DNA of 64,000 nucleotides from Saccharum officinarum. Lineage: Eukaryota; Streptophyta; Magnoliopsida; Poales; Poaceae. The DNA is taken from positions 15,663,511-15,727,510 of the forward strand of contig CM036159.1 in the NCBI GenBank assembly GCA_020631735.1, read 5' to 3'. This document shows, in pieces, positions 12,411 to 23,475 of the stretch; position 1 is the first letter of the stretch, and every line of letters begins with the position of its first letter. Both the position numbers and the translations under genes were made by a program. The notes beneath the pieces were generated by a model. The model searched no databases, was not told the origin of the DNA, and was given only the letters and a program-made list of their open reading frames with translations.

Positions 12411-12834
12411 ATTTCTATTTCGGATGTTACCGGGAGGCGCGATCTTAGTTGAAAGTAGCTTAATTCTTCTTCTTCTTCAGTATGGAGTAATACAAATGTA
12501 GTACCAGGTACTGTACATTGGAATGTTTTCTTAACATAGAAGAAAGCATGGTTTGCAATAAGTGCCTTGCTTGTGTGCTAATACAAACAAACAAACAACG
12601 GTACGGCACATGTCATAACGTTGATCTCTAGTTCTCTGCGGCACAATGTAAGAATGGCATGATCCGTTAGTCCGTTACATCATCGCAGATCAGATCGCGT
12701 TGATTACGTACAAAGTAGGATCACTTTACCGGTTGATTCAGTACGTGGTCCATACGTGACAATTAATTGGGCTTAGCGGTAGCTGCAAGCCTGCGATTCG
12801 AGCGTGCAAGTCAAACTAATTCAAATCGAGCTAA
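12411..12834. other. Intergenic, no gene seen
   Basis: I looked here for the missing downstream exons of the SCPL gene, which should lie beyond the copia insertion if the locus were collinear. I found no carboxypeptidase-like coding on the minus strand and no other feature. Confidence 0.5.
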
Positions 12835-12994
12835 GGCCGTGCTTAGATGTTCGATTTAGGTCTCCCCGAATTACTGTGCAGCACTGTAGTAAATTTGTTT
12901 TTTATTCGGTAATAATTGTTTCAAATATTGATTAATTAGGCTCAAAACGTTCGTCTCGCAAGTACAACCAAACTGTTCAATTAGTTTTTGATTT
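12835..12994. mobile_element. Tourist-like MITE, cut by assembly gap
   Basis: The stretch starts GGCCGTGCTTAGATG and contains the family core 'TTAATTAGGCTCAAAACGTTCGTCTCGC' followed by ACCAAACTGTTCAATTAG. It runs into the run of N at 12995, so the right end is missing. Confidence 0.75.
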
Positions 12995-13094
12995 NNNNNN
13001 NNNNNNNNNNNNNNNNNNNNNNNNNNNNNNNNNNNNNNNNNNNNNNNNNNNNNNNNNNNNNNNNNNNNNNNNNNNNNNNNNNNNNNNNNNNNNN
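12995..13094. other. Assembly gap, 100 N
   Basis: Exactly 100 unknown bases, a conventional placeholder of unknown true size. The left side ends inside a MITE and the right side begins inside copia pol, so the copia 3' LTR and its flank are lost or unassembled here. Confidence 1.
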
Positions 13095-16080
13095 TCTTTA
13101 GCCAATTCACCTGCCCGTTGCCACATAGCATGCTACAAACTCGGCATACATTGTCGAGGATGTAGTATACGGTTTGTTTGGAGCTTTTCCACGATATAGC
13201 CCCTCATGCGAGAGTAAATATATGTCCTGACGTGGATTTTCTTTTTTCTCCCGCATAATCGGAATCTGAATACCCCTCTATCTGCAGGAATCAGATCTTC
13301 TATACGTTAGCATGAGGCCTTTCGTACCCTGCAAATAACGTAGGACTTTCTTCACCAATTTCTAATGTTCTATTCCTGGATTCTTTTATTCTGCCAAGTA
13401 ACCCGGTAACAAAAGCTAAGTCAGGCGATGTACACACTTGAGCATATTGTAAACTTTCAACTGCTGAAGCATACGGTACCGTTTCATTCGATTAATCTCA
13501 TATTCATTCTTGGACATTGATGTTCCCCAAATCTATCGCCCTTGACAATAGGAGCAGGTGAAGGACTACACGCATGCATACTAATTTCTTCAGAACCTTT
13601 TCTATGTATGCCTTTTACGATAATCCTAGAACCCCCTTTTTCTGTCTCGGTGAATCTCTATTCCCAAAACGAACGAGGCTTCACCGAGATCTTTCATATC
13701 AAAGTTTGAGGACAAGAATCTCTTTGTTTCCATTAGTAGATTGACATCACTACTAGCAAGTAGGATATCATCCACATATAAAATCAGGAATATGTACTTT
13801 CTATTCTTGAATTTTGTGTAAACGCAATTGTCCTCAACATTTTTCTTAAACCAAAACCTTTATTGTTCTATCAAATTTCAAATACCACTGTCTTGAGGCT
13901 TGCTTCAATCCGTAGATTGATTTCTTTAGGCGGCATCCATATTTTTCTTTTCCTTTTACAACAAACCTTTCGGTTGTGCCATATAAACATTTTCTTCCAA
14001 GTCCCCGTTAAGGAACGCCGTCTTACATCCATATGATGTAACTCCAAATCATAGTGGGCTACAAGTGCCATTATAATTCTAAAGAATCTTTACATGAGAC
14101 TGGAGAAAACGTCTCATTGTAATCAATCCCTTCTCTTTGCGTAAAGCCTTTCGCCATAAGTCGCGCTTTAAATCTTTCTACATTCCCTTGGAGTCATATT
14201 TTGTTTTGTAGATCCATTTACAACCTACTATTCTCCCTTAGGAATAATTTCCAAGTCCCAAACTTTGTTGGTACTCATTGATTTCATTTCATCTTCCATG
14301 GCCTTAAACCACTTCGATGAGTGGTCGCTTCTCATGGCTTCTTCAAATGAGGTGGGATCATCCCCCATCTGAAATTCTTCTGTTTCATAAACTTCATAGT
14401 CATTAGAAATAGCTGATCTTCTTGTTCTTTGAGACCTCTAGGGGCCTCTGGCACTTGTTCCTCATTGGGTTGTAGCTGTTCTTCCTCATGTGCGACATTT
14501 GGTTCTATAGGTTCCTCAAGGACAGGCTCCTCAAAGACAGGTTCCTCATGTTCATTCATTGTCGCCATGGGAGAACTTGCAACAGGTGTTGACACTATAG
14601 TGTTTTGCACTGTCGTGCAACAGCAACAGGTAGCGTGAAGAATGGTTCTTCAACCATCGGAGTGGGTACATGTACCTGCTTCTCCTGTAGGCTTATTTCT
14701 CGTGCTACCATGCTCCTCCTGATCATGTTATCCTCTAAGAACACAGCGTGCCTTATTTCTACAATCTTCGTATGTCTATCAGGACAATAGAAGCGATATC
14801 CTTTTGATCTTTCTAGATAGCCAATAAAATGGCAGCTGACTGTCTTAAAGTCTAACTTTCTTATGTTTGGGTTAAACACTTTTGTCTCAGCCGGATAGCC
14901 CCACACACGCAAATGGTTAAGTGAGGGTTCCTTCCTGTCCATAATTCATACGGTGTTTTAGGCACCGATTTGCTTGGTACTCGATTAAGTATGTGAATGG
15001 CGGTTTTCAGTGCCTCCATCCATAAACTAATCGGTAATTTAGAGTAACTTATCATGCTTCTTACCATATCCATTAAGGTACGGTTACGTCTTTCAGCCAC
15101 TCCATTCTGCTGAGGCTCCCCCGGTGTGGAGTACTGAGCGACTATGCCATTTTCCTGTAGAAACTTTACAAACGGTCCAGAAATTTGGCCATATGGGGTA
15201 TATCGCCCATAGTACTCTCCACCTCGGTCTGATCGTACTATCTTTATTTTCTTAGTGTGCTGATTTTCAACTTCAGCTTTAAATATTTTGAATTTATCCA
15301 ATGCTTCCGATCTTTCTTTAATTGGATAAATATAGTCATAACGAGAGTAGTCGTCTGTGAATGTTATAAACGAATCATAACCATCCACACTTTTCACAGA
15401 AATAGACCACATATATCAATGTGGATTATTTCTAAAGTTCCTGCGCTACGTTTGGTATTTTTCTTAATTTTCTTGACATACTTTCCTTTAATGCAATCAA
15501 CGCATTGTTCTAAATCTAAAAATTCTAAGTGCGGAAGAATTGATTCTTTAATTAGCCGTTCTATTCTCCCCCTCGAAATATGGCCCAAGCGATAATGCCA
15601 TAATTTCGAAGAGGCATCATCAATTCGCTTCCGCTTCTTAGTTACATTCGCAGATGGGGAATCATTCATATTCTCATCGCATACATTATTCGCATTCTCA
15701 TTAAGAGATAATAAATAAAGCTTATCTTGTCGGAAGGCAAGACCAACACATTCATTATCAACAAGTATTTACATTTGCCATTACCAAAATGGCAATCAAT
15801 TCCATCATCATCAAGTTTCGAAACACTTATCAAATTTCTACGCAAAGAGGGAACATAAAGTACTTCTTTAAGTCTAAGTACAAAGCCATTATTCAATTCT
15901 AAAGATAAATCTCTAATGGCTTCAACATTGGCTTGCACTCCATTTGCAACATTAATCGTTCTTTCTTCTCTTTGCAAGGTTCTCGTCCCACTTAACCCCT
16001 GTAAAGAATTTGCAACATGAGTAGTTGCTCCTGAATTAACCCACCAAGTGGATTTAGCATAACATAAATACATGGATTCA
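13095..16080 (-). pseudogene. Ty1-copia pol: protease, integrase, RT (decayed)
   Basis: Reading on the minus strand, the order is protease, integrase, RT and RNase H, as in Ty1-copia. A zinc knuckle (CKHCFKKGHYKRDC, about 16130-16175) closes gag. The protease motif reads WWVNSGATTHV, with Asn where the family has the catalytic Asp. The integrase has an LWHYRLGHI block and CVDCIKGK (about 15500-15610), then HIDICG, SDRGGEY and GVAERRNRT (D, D and E). The RT has YVDD at 13767-13778. The frame is broken at least twice in the integrase, near 15400 and 14927, by what look like single-base losses, and further breaks and stops occur in RT. The 3' end disappears into the gap at 13094. Confidence 0.9.
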
Positions 16081-16123
16081 TCTACAAATGTAATAAATTC
16101 ATCACCTCTCTTTAGTAGAGATT

Positions 16124-17038
16124 TCAGGAAGTCTGGACAGTCCCTCTTATAGTGTCCCTTCTTGAAGCAGTGCTTGCATTGATCTTTCTCAGCTCCACCA
16201 TAGGAGTTGTTCTGCTGGTTTTCAGAGTCCTGGGGTTTCTTTCCCTGTGAATTTGAGGAAGAGACTTATCCCACTTGGGTTTCTCTTGTGGTTTGAAATT
16301 CTTGCCATTAAAGTTCTTTCTTTTGTTATCTTTCACAAAGTGAGCGGATTCACCCTGTGAGGACTTTATCCTCTCCTCTTCTTGAGCACACATTGAAATA
16401 AGTCTTTCTATGCCCCATCTTTCAGGATGCATATTATAGTTCACAATAAAAGTGTCATATTCTTTTGGCAAAGAAGCAAAAATCAAATGAATCAGGAAAT
16501 CATCTTCCTTCAAATTCATTTTCTTTAGCTTAAATGCCGTAGTGTTCATCTTCAAAATGTGCTCTCTTATGCTACCACCTGTGTATTTCTCATTCACAAG
16601 CTTCTTTATCAGTGAACTTGTTGTGGCCTTGGTAGACCTAGTAAACTGACTCTTGATTTTATCAAGATATTCTGTGGCAGTAGCACATTCAGGGATTGAG
16701 CCCCTTATCTGTTCTTCTATGGTGGCCTTGGCTACCAACAGGCACTTGCGGTTGGAGAGAGTCCATTGCCTATGTTCAAGATCATATCTCATTCTTATCT
16801 CAGCATGATTACGCTTTCTAGCAGCGAAATCAGCGTCAGATTCATTTTCGTCTCTCACCGGGTCCTCTGGTTCAATGGGACACGGTGAGATGATGGCAAA
16901 ATCGATCTCTCCCAACGCAAGTTTCAGTTCATATTTCTCCCGCCACACACGGTGATTGCTCCCGTTGAGTGTCGGGATGTTTGCGATGTTCACAATACAT
17001 TTGCCTCCTAAAACCATACCAGAGTAAGTGAGAAACAT
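16124..17038 (-). CDS. gag: Ty1-copia Gag
   Basis: A 304-residue open frame runs on the minus strand. It contains the copia Gag (UBN2-type) layout: LNGSNHRVWREKYELKLAL near the start, a central helical region with LIKKLVNEKYTGGSIREHI, and IFASLPKEYDTFIVNYN. The basic carboxyl end leads into a CCHC zinc knuckle in the next frame. It packages element RNA into particles. The open frame is intact up to the knuckle, unlike pol, and the knuckle lies just past a frame change. The upstream leader of about 950 bp is unusually long and carries no domain. Confidence 0.85.
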   Translation of the reverse strand: MFLTYSGMVLGGKCIVNIANIPTLNGSNHRVWREKYELKLALGEIDFAIISPCPIEPEDPVRDENESDADFAARKRNHAEIRMRYDLEHRQWTLSNRKCLLVAKATIEEQIRGSIPECATATEYLDKIKSQFTRSTKATTSSLIKKLVNEKYTGGSIREHILKMNTTAFKLKKMNLKEDDFLIHLIFASLPKEYDTFIVNYNMHPERWGIERLISMCAQEEERIKSSQGESAHFVKDNKRKNFNGKNFKPQEKPKWDKSLPQIHRERNPRTLKTSRTTPMVELRKINASTASRRDTIRGTVQTS

Positions 17039-17996
17039 TTATATATAAAATTGTATGCTTTAACTCAACGTTGGTCAAATTAAAACATATAATTCATCCA
17101 TGCAAACATTTTACATCACCGTTGGGCAGAAGTAAAATTAATGCATAATTTCTCATGGATCAAAAATTATAATATTGTTATTAACAACGTTGGTCAGAAA
17201 ATAACAATATCATAATCGCATCAAAATTATCAGAAATTCATTTCTCTTAAAATTAAATTTTCCCGTTAGTTCAAATTTAATCAAAGATAACAATAATTAT
17301 CATGCACAGCGGATCAAAACGTCGCTGCGGCCGGCGCCCTGGAAAACCCTAGCCATTTCATTCGGTCTCTTTCTCTCTCTTCGCCTCACTGCTCTCTCTC
17401 TTCTCCTTTCTCAGTCGTAGCGTAACCGAGTGATCGAGAGCGAAGAAATGGGCGCTCCCATGGTGCCGTCGCCGGCCCCCTCGCCGGAGCGCGTGCTCCC
17501 CAACGGGTGAGCACGCCGCCGTCGAGCGGCCTGGCCGCGGCACCCCTTGGCCGAGCCCTGCAAGCAGCGAACCGAATCGGCGCTTCTTCTTCCGCGCCGG
17601 CAAAAAAAAAACCAGTTCGGCTCTCCTACTCCCCAGTGACGGTTCATCCGACGCACCCTAACCCTAGCCCCTTTCCCCTTTCTTTCTGTCGAGTTGTTCA
17701 TTTCGGGTTTATCCGAATGGGGAAAATTAGGGTTAGGGTTAGGGTTTGTTCTTCCCAATTCGTTTTCTTTGCTTTTTATTTCTTTCTTTTCGTTCATCCG
17801 AATGGAAAACTGGGATTAGAGTTAGGGTTCTACCCTTCTTCTTTCTTCTTCCCCTTTTCTCTCTTTCGGATTTGATTTGAGGAATTAGGGTTAGGTCTTA
17901 GGGTTCGGTTTTCTATTTTCTTTCCCAATCCGCATCAGATCGGTCAGATTCACTTCTCCGATCTGATTTCTTGTCGAACCTCGGCTCCGATGCCAT
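17039..17996 (-). other. Copia leader with primer-binding site next to the LTR
   Basis: This is the untranslated region between the LTR and gag. Immediately inside the LTR the minus strand reads TGGCATCGGAGCC (about 17982-17994), close to the TGGTATCAGAGC primer site complementary to initiator Met-tRNA that copia elements use. The rest holds short direct repeats (TTCATCCGAATGG twice, about 17702-17800) and no supported gene. Confidence 0.7.
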
Positions 17997-18493
17997 TGTT
18001 AGATTCACTTTTAGGTATATTCATCAGATCGGGATATATTAGTAGTAAAATAGGTGTTCGGGATTCACAGAGAGACAAAGAGAAAAAGGGATGATAGGTA
18101 GCAAACCATCGAAAGCCGTAGTGGTCAAAGCTCTGGCCGGGGTTTCGTTGACGGACGCCATCTGCGCGCCGGCAGCGACGTTCGGTGGAGAGGGAGTCGG
18201 CGATGTGGCGTCCTCGGCAGCGGCGTGTGTGTCGGGGTGGCGTTGCCGGCGTCGGTGGTGCTTCCCGTCGCTGGCAGTGCCCCTTCTCAAGATCGGGTCT
18301 AGGGTTAGGATGTCGGTGGGGTGACTGGCGGCGCGGTTAACCTCGTACCGCGAGCCCCGGCCCCCACCTTTCCTTTATAGCGCTGTGCGACAGGGGCCCA
18401 CCAACCATATAGGGTTGGGCGCCCCCGATCAGGGCGCGAGAACAGGGCCCAGTTAGGCCGTTGGGCCTAACTGGTGGGAGATCAATCCTAACA
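17997..18493 (-). mobile_element. Copia LTR (5' LTR of the minus-strand element)
   Basis: The 497-bp block is bounded by TGTTAG at the left and CTAACA at the right, the inverted TG...CA ends of an LTR. It lies directly beside the primer-binding site and is followed on the outer side by AGGAG (18494-18498), the candidate target duplication. The partner LTR is not in the window. The insertion point is about 92 bases past a splice donor of the SCPL gene, inside that intron. Confidence 0.85.
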
Positions 18494-18585
18494 AGGAGAA
18501 CAGAGAGGGTCACATCACAACATAGCACATGCATTCGTCTAAATCATCTGTCAAATTAACACTCCAGAGGTAGAGACCGACTTAC

Positions 18586-20615
18586 AAAACAATGAAGTTT
18601 AGGACGACCCGGCGGCTCATTTAGCTGTATAGATTCTTCTGATAGAACCCTTCTTGAATCACCATTATATTTGGGTTTTGGCGCGGCTACAGGGCATAAG
18701 TCGTACAGGATATGTGCTTTTGGGATTTCAGAAAGGAGCTGCAGTGAAAATGGCCACGCGTGCATGGTTTATGTTTAGATGGCGGCATTGGTTACATTTC
18801 ATGATGAAAAGAAATAAAAACAGGTCAGCGCACATGTATCTTTCTTACATCGTTAATAGTGAGTAGCACCTCAGCACACAATTTGTTTGCAGGATTTACA
18901 TAATCTCCTTTGCAATGCTCCACTGCAGCCTTTGTAAAAGGAAAATTGAAAACATTCTACACAAAGCTTACGCTGGACTTGGTCAACGTGTGTGGATGTG
19001 GAATTACGGACCTCGTATAGCTGATCAGATATGATTCCAAAGCCATGAGAAGCTGGAATCACAAAGTTTTCATCAAACCTAGAGTCTGTTACAGGATTGC
19101 CAACTAGATAGCCCTGTAAAAGTGTAAATGATTGTATAAGCACAACAAAGAACTAGACACATGACCTCACACTATTTTGACTCCTTTTTCTTTTTCTCCA
19201 TTTAAATTGTTTGAAGGCTAGAGAGAAAAAAAAACATGCCTTGAGATTGATGCGAGGCTGCTGCCTTTCCTCAATTCCTGAAGCATAGTATAACAAAACT
19301 CAAGAGTCAGCTTTATGATTTGGAAGGGAAAGTAGATCTTTTTATATATTTCTAAAATAGGAGTTTCCTTTGAACAAAATTTCAGAATGGTATTCGAAAA
19401 TGAATAAAGAAAAGGGTAGCATGCCAATCATGTTTACTGAAAATTAGAATATCATTGGGTAGCAGGATGCCAGTTAAATTGTGAAATTATTTGCGCCTTT
19501 TCATGTATCTTGAGGACTTGAGGTACGTGGAGCATTCAGTAGAGTTTACCTTCTGAAATATACTGCGCAATAAGTGGAACCACCTTTCCAGCATACGAAT
19601 CCCCACCAATGTAGAAAATATTCGAAAGATACTGCGGATGATCGATGAACCACTACATAATAACCGTACAGAAGTTGGCAAGTAATTGAGGCACACGGTT
19701 CTTCCATAGAAACACTTCTTCATCAGGGGTGTAAAGAGACCAACTAAGCTTATTTTCACCTGCTTCAGGAATGTGACGATTTGCAAAGACGATGAGTAGT
19801 CTCCTACATCATAGCCTTTGCTATCCCGCGCATACGAGAAACCAGAGCCAACGGGGGAATCCACGAAGAGAATACTTGCCATCTGAAACCGTCAACAAGG
19901 CGCAAACTGAATGCAAATGAGGCTTTAGGAAGAGAGAGTTTTTTCAGGACTATGAATTGACGTACATCACCTGTGTCCATGAATATGGGTTGTAGACCAA
20001 CTGCGGCAGACTGCTTTGGTGAGGCGTATAAGGTGCCAACACAAATTTTATAGGACCTGTGCAAGAAGATGACACACTTGACACTTGGATATATATTCTT
20101 AAGTCTTTTTAACATCTACATATACAACATGAAAAACTACCTAGTAGCAGGGAAAAAAAAACAACATCAGCTTCCTATCAGCCGCAAAAACCATCACAGC
20201 CGAACAGCTCGACATATTCACATGAGGCGTTATAGCATTTAATTTAAAGGCCAGTAGATCGCTATGGATGGAACTAACCTACTTCAAAGGCGAGGCCGCT
20301 GAAAACAGTGCACCGTGGCCCGCCGGTGAGCCACAGGAGGACGGGGTCCGTGCGCGGGCTCCGCTCCGACTCCACGAACTAGTAGAAGAGCTCCGTCCCG
20401 GTGTCGTCGTCCACGCCCACGTACCCGGTCTCCAGGTAGAAGGGCAGAGGGCCGTAGAATCCCGGCAGGTGCGTCACCACCGACGACGACGACGACGACG
20501 CGCGGGACGGCGGCAGAAGGAGGAGGTAGCAGGCAGCGGCGAGACGCAACAGCATGGAGAGACGGCGGCGGCGGCGGCCTCCGGCATGCATCGGAAGCGT
20601 AAGCTTCAAGGCCAT
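18586..20615 (-). pseudogene. Serine carboxypeptidase-like gene, truncated by copia
   Basis: On the minus strand, eight exons assemble in phase: 20279-20615, 19971-20056, 19760-19882, 19550-19652, 19240-19277, 19012-19113, 18849-18929 and 18586-18738. They match the amino two-thirds of plant SCPL proteins (peptidase S10), which act as peptidases or acyltransferases in vacuole or cell wall. Visible are a hydrophobic signal peptide after [10 protein letters not shown], the [20 protein letters not shown] block, DSPVGSGFSYA, the catalytic-serine motif GGDSYAG and GYLVGNPVTDS. Exon 1 has an in-frame TAG at 20379-20381 where Tyr is expected, and the normally conserved GGPGC reads GGPRC. The exons with the catalytic Asp and His are absent: the sequence runs into a copia LTR at 18493 and no remnant is seen beyond it. 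Intron 5 starts with GC instead of GT. The start could also be the Met at 20591. It is almost certainly non-functional here. Confidence 0.88.
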
Positions 20616-20727
20616 GCTTGGGATCGTGTTTGGATGTGTGATGAATGGAGAATGCGCGGTAGAGTCGCTACATGTCGAGTTCCGTGGGACTGTGTTGACT
20701 TTGATTACTACTCCTAGTAGTTATTAA

Positions 20728-20971
20728 GGGTGTGTTCACTTCGCGAAAAGTAGCTGAAAAGTTACTGTAGCACTTTTCGTTGTTATTTGGTAAAATTTGT
20801 TCAACTATGGATTAATTAGACTCAAAAGATTCGTTTCGAACTTTACAGACAAACTATGCAATTAGTTATCTTTTTTACCTACGTTTAATGCTCCATGCAT
20901 GCGTCGAAAGATTTGATGTGATGTGTGTAAGAGGAAATATTTTGGGTTGGGAGGGGGAAGTGAACGCGGCC
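20728..20971. mobile_element. Tourist-like MITE, TAA target duplication
   Basis: The 244-bp element starts GGGTGTGTTCACTTCGCG and ends GAAGTGAACGCGGCC. The 3-bp repeat TAA flanks it (20725-20727 and 20972-20974), as expected of PIF/Harbinger Tourist elements. It contains the core 'ATTAATTAGACTCAAAAGATTCG'. Confidence 0.9.
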
Positions 20972-20984
20972 TAAGTGGTGTTCG

Positions 20985-21178
20985 ACGTCATCTCGTTTTT
21001 TTTTTCTATTTTATTTTAAAATGAGGGCGTGTCAGTATCTAATCATGAACTAATTAGTCTTAAAAGATTCGTCTCGTAAAATATATATAAATTGTACAAT
21101 TAGTTATTTTTTTATTTATATTTAATGCTCCATGTATGTCTCCAAACATTCTATAAGATGGGGTGTAAAGTTTTTAGG
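20985..21178. mobile_element. Related MITE, degenerate
   Basis: The stretch shares the family core (AACTAATTAGTCTTAAAAGATTCGTCTCG then TACAATTAGTTAT and TTTAATGCTCCATG) with the element next to it, but its ends are eroded and no target duplication was identified. The limits are approximate. Confidence 0.65.
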
Positions 21179-21439
21179 TGTACACACCTGAGAAACTGCA
21201 TATTGTTCGTGTTCCTCTCAGTCTTAGGCTCACGGTAGCAGATCAAGGGATAGTCTCGTTCTATGCACGCTGCACCTGGAAAGATCAGAAAATAACAAGA
21301 AAAAAGACAGCCCCATAAATCATGGAAACCCAAATCACAGCTTGCGTTGTCAAGTCAGTTCCGTCTCCGGCGTTTGTTTCATTTTTTCTCGTTTGCTTCC
21401 GTTTCGTTATATTCTTTTTTTCCAGTGTTTTTTTATCGA

Positions 21440-22600
21440 ACAGGTCAAATATGCGGTGGAGGCGCAGTGTTCAGGCTCCCGGTTGCGGAGACGGAACCAC
21501 GCCGACGGCGCCCCCTTCGCCAGCGCGGGCTTCACCACCGCCACCACGCCCTGGTTCGTGTGCATCCTCCTCCTTCTTCAGCCTGAGCTTGACCTAGACG
21601 TACGGCTCTCGCCACGGCCGGCGTGCTTCAGCTGCATTGGCGGCGTCGACGAGATGGGCTCTAGTTCCCGGCAACGTATCTGGTGCAAACCAACCTCTCC
21701 GTGCAACCATGCAAACTTCTAATTTGGACCACATATTAGAGTTTGCACGGTTGCACAAAGAGGATGATTTGCACCAGATATGTTGCCCTCGTTCGCAGTC
21801 AATTTGATTTGAGCCCAGCTGTGTCGGCGTCGGCAAGGAAGGTGGCGATGGCGATGTTCCAACCAGAGGGCTACGAAGGCGAGATCGAGGACTTGCGACG
21901 GATATCTTCGTGATGGATGTGGAGAGGACGCCAGCCGATGTGCAGACGACTGATTAGGAACAACAGGGTGGCCGTCGTGGCCCAGCGTGGAGGACATCGT
22001 CTTCTTCCATTGGAAGGTGGGCAAAACCCCTGGAGCTTCCACGAGATGGAGTCATCGGTGAACGATGTGGGGCTGTTATGGTGGGTATCCAGCGTGTTCC
22101 CGAGTCCCGACCATCTCCAAGGACGGTTCGAAGCTGGCGTTCGACAACGAGGTACGAGAGACCAAGGGCCCCGACAACATCTTGTCGTCGACCGTGTTCC
22201 TGGTGAAGGCGACCGACCCGACGGTGGTGATCCAGGTCATACGGAGCGCACGACCTCGGCGGCCACCGGACACGTGAACCACCCGGTGTTCAGCCCGGAC
22301 GGCAGGAGCATCGCTGTGACGGCCGACCTCGCCGCCGTGTCGCCCAATCCCATCTCGCTGCCGCTGTTCATCCACTCCGTGCGGCTCTACGGCGACATCG
22401 ACCCGGAGGACGTGAAGAAGTTCCATCGGGTGACGCACAGGGAGTATGATGAGTACTCGACGCACGGTATTCGCGACGGACGACCCCCAACGCGCAGTGG
22501 ATCATTCTGGTGAAAAAGGACTCGTACACGCCGGCGCCATCATTGCCCCTACGCATACCCCGGACGGCGGCGAGAGCTGGCACATGATCATATACCATGT
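21440..22600 (+). pseudogene. Fragment of a DPP6/TolB-like beta-propeller protein gene
   Basis: Pieces on the + strand resemble plant WD40-like/TolB beta-propeller proteins of the 'DPP6 N-terminal domain-like' group. These are VPTISKDGSKLAFDNEV (about 22100-22155), GHVNHPVFSPDGRSIAVT (about 22270-22325), a PISLP stretch, and a VTHREYDEYS stretch (about 22420-22460). They lie in different frames, and a palindromic insertion sits at 21670-21787. The amino-terminal part of the family is missing and the role of such proteins is poorly known. The 5' limit is uncertain because the 21440-21660 part has only GC-rich composition and an intron-like TCGAACAG boundary to support it. Confidence 0.5.
21670..21787. 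mobile_element. Foldback MITE, possible Mutator type
   Basis: The 118-bp element is almost wholly palindromic: GGCAACGTATCTGGTGCAAA at the left, its near-complement TTTGCACCAGATATGTTGCC at the right, with further matched blocks inside. The 9 bp on each side (CTAGTTCCC at 21661-21669, CTCGTTCGC at 21788-21796) agree at seven positions. A 9-bp duplication is typical of Mutator-like elements, so that class is suggested but not proved. Confidence 0.7.
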
Positions 22601-22644
22601 GTGTGCATCATGGATATTTTTCTATATACAGTATGTTACATGAA

Positions 22645-23120
22645 TCGTTTTTTTATAAATCTTCTTGTTACCTATTAAAGAAAAACTTTTTAAATACGTT
22701 TGTGCTGCCTGTGCCTGTCCACTAGCTAAGTATAGTATGAAAAAAATAAATGCTGCTTGGTTCGGATAAAAGAATAAAATTGGCAGGACATATCCTTCAA
22801 TTTTCGCATGTCACTGCTTAAAGAATTTTTCTGTAGTCTTTTTACCGAGAAGAGATGACATCAAGGACAACTCTAGACCTATATAGCATAATAGATTGAC
22901 CAAAATATGTACAGAGGTGTTATGCCCTTGATGTGTTTTGCGTTCTACGTTTATCTAATTTTTCCCAACTTGTAGATTTTGATCTGGTTTATCAAGTTGT
23001 ACATGAGATGTTTGATAGGTTATTAATTAGCTTGGGCAGTTTGGAAAGCTGAATAGAAATCCTAATATAAATAGAAAACAATAAAACTAGCAACAAACTT
23101 CTCGTGTTTTAATTTAATAT
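22645..23120. other. AT-rich intergenic, no gene seen
   Basis: No coding similarity, inverted repeat or tandem repeat stood out on either strand. Confidence 0.4.
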
Positions 23121-23125
23121 TAGAG

Positions 23126-23475
23126 GACGTTTGGATCCTTTCATTTAGAGGAATTGAAATTGACTTAATAAATTAGATTATTTGGTTTATAATTTGACAT
23201 TCCACCACTTTCCAAAGTTCATGTAAGCCTATCTCAAATTCATAGGGCAGTGGATGAAAATTAATTCTATATATCACATTCTATGTTTTTACTTTGCAAC
23301 TTATAACACGCTCTTTAACTCGCTCCCCTACGGTAAAAATACAACATATAAGTATCTCTCTAATATAGTAAACAATAATATACAAATATAATCCATATAC
23401 AACCATATTAGCTTAATTAATATGCGTATAAATTATGATTATTAAAATAAATTCAATTCCAAGGATCCGCTTAAG
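23126..23475. mobile_element. MITE copy 1 of a 350-bp pair
   Basis: The element starts ACGTTTGGATCCTTTC and ends AAGGATCCGCTTAAG, giving short inverted GGATCC-containing ends. It is clearly related along its length to 24482-24840, sharing TAGAGGAATTGAAAT, AATTTGACATTCCA, CAAATTCATAGGG and TTAGCTTAATTAAT in the same order. It is non-coding. Confidence 0.7.

Noticed and set aside
11844..12501. Cys- and Val-rich frames
   Set aside because: They are produced by the TATGTTGCAAGTGTTTC repeat array.
12871..13131. Open frame spanning the first run of N
   Set aside because: It reads through unknown bases and joins MITE sequence to copia sequence.
17727..17747. Telomere-like TTAGGG run in the copia leader
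   Set aside because: Only about three units, and the plant telomere unit is TTTAGGG. It lies in a leader rich in AGGGTTAGGG-like words and is not an interstitial telomere.
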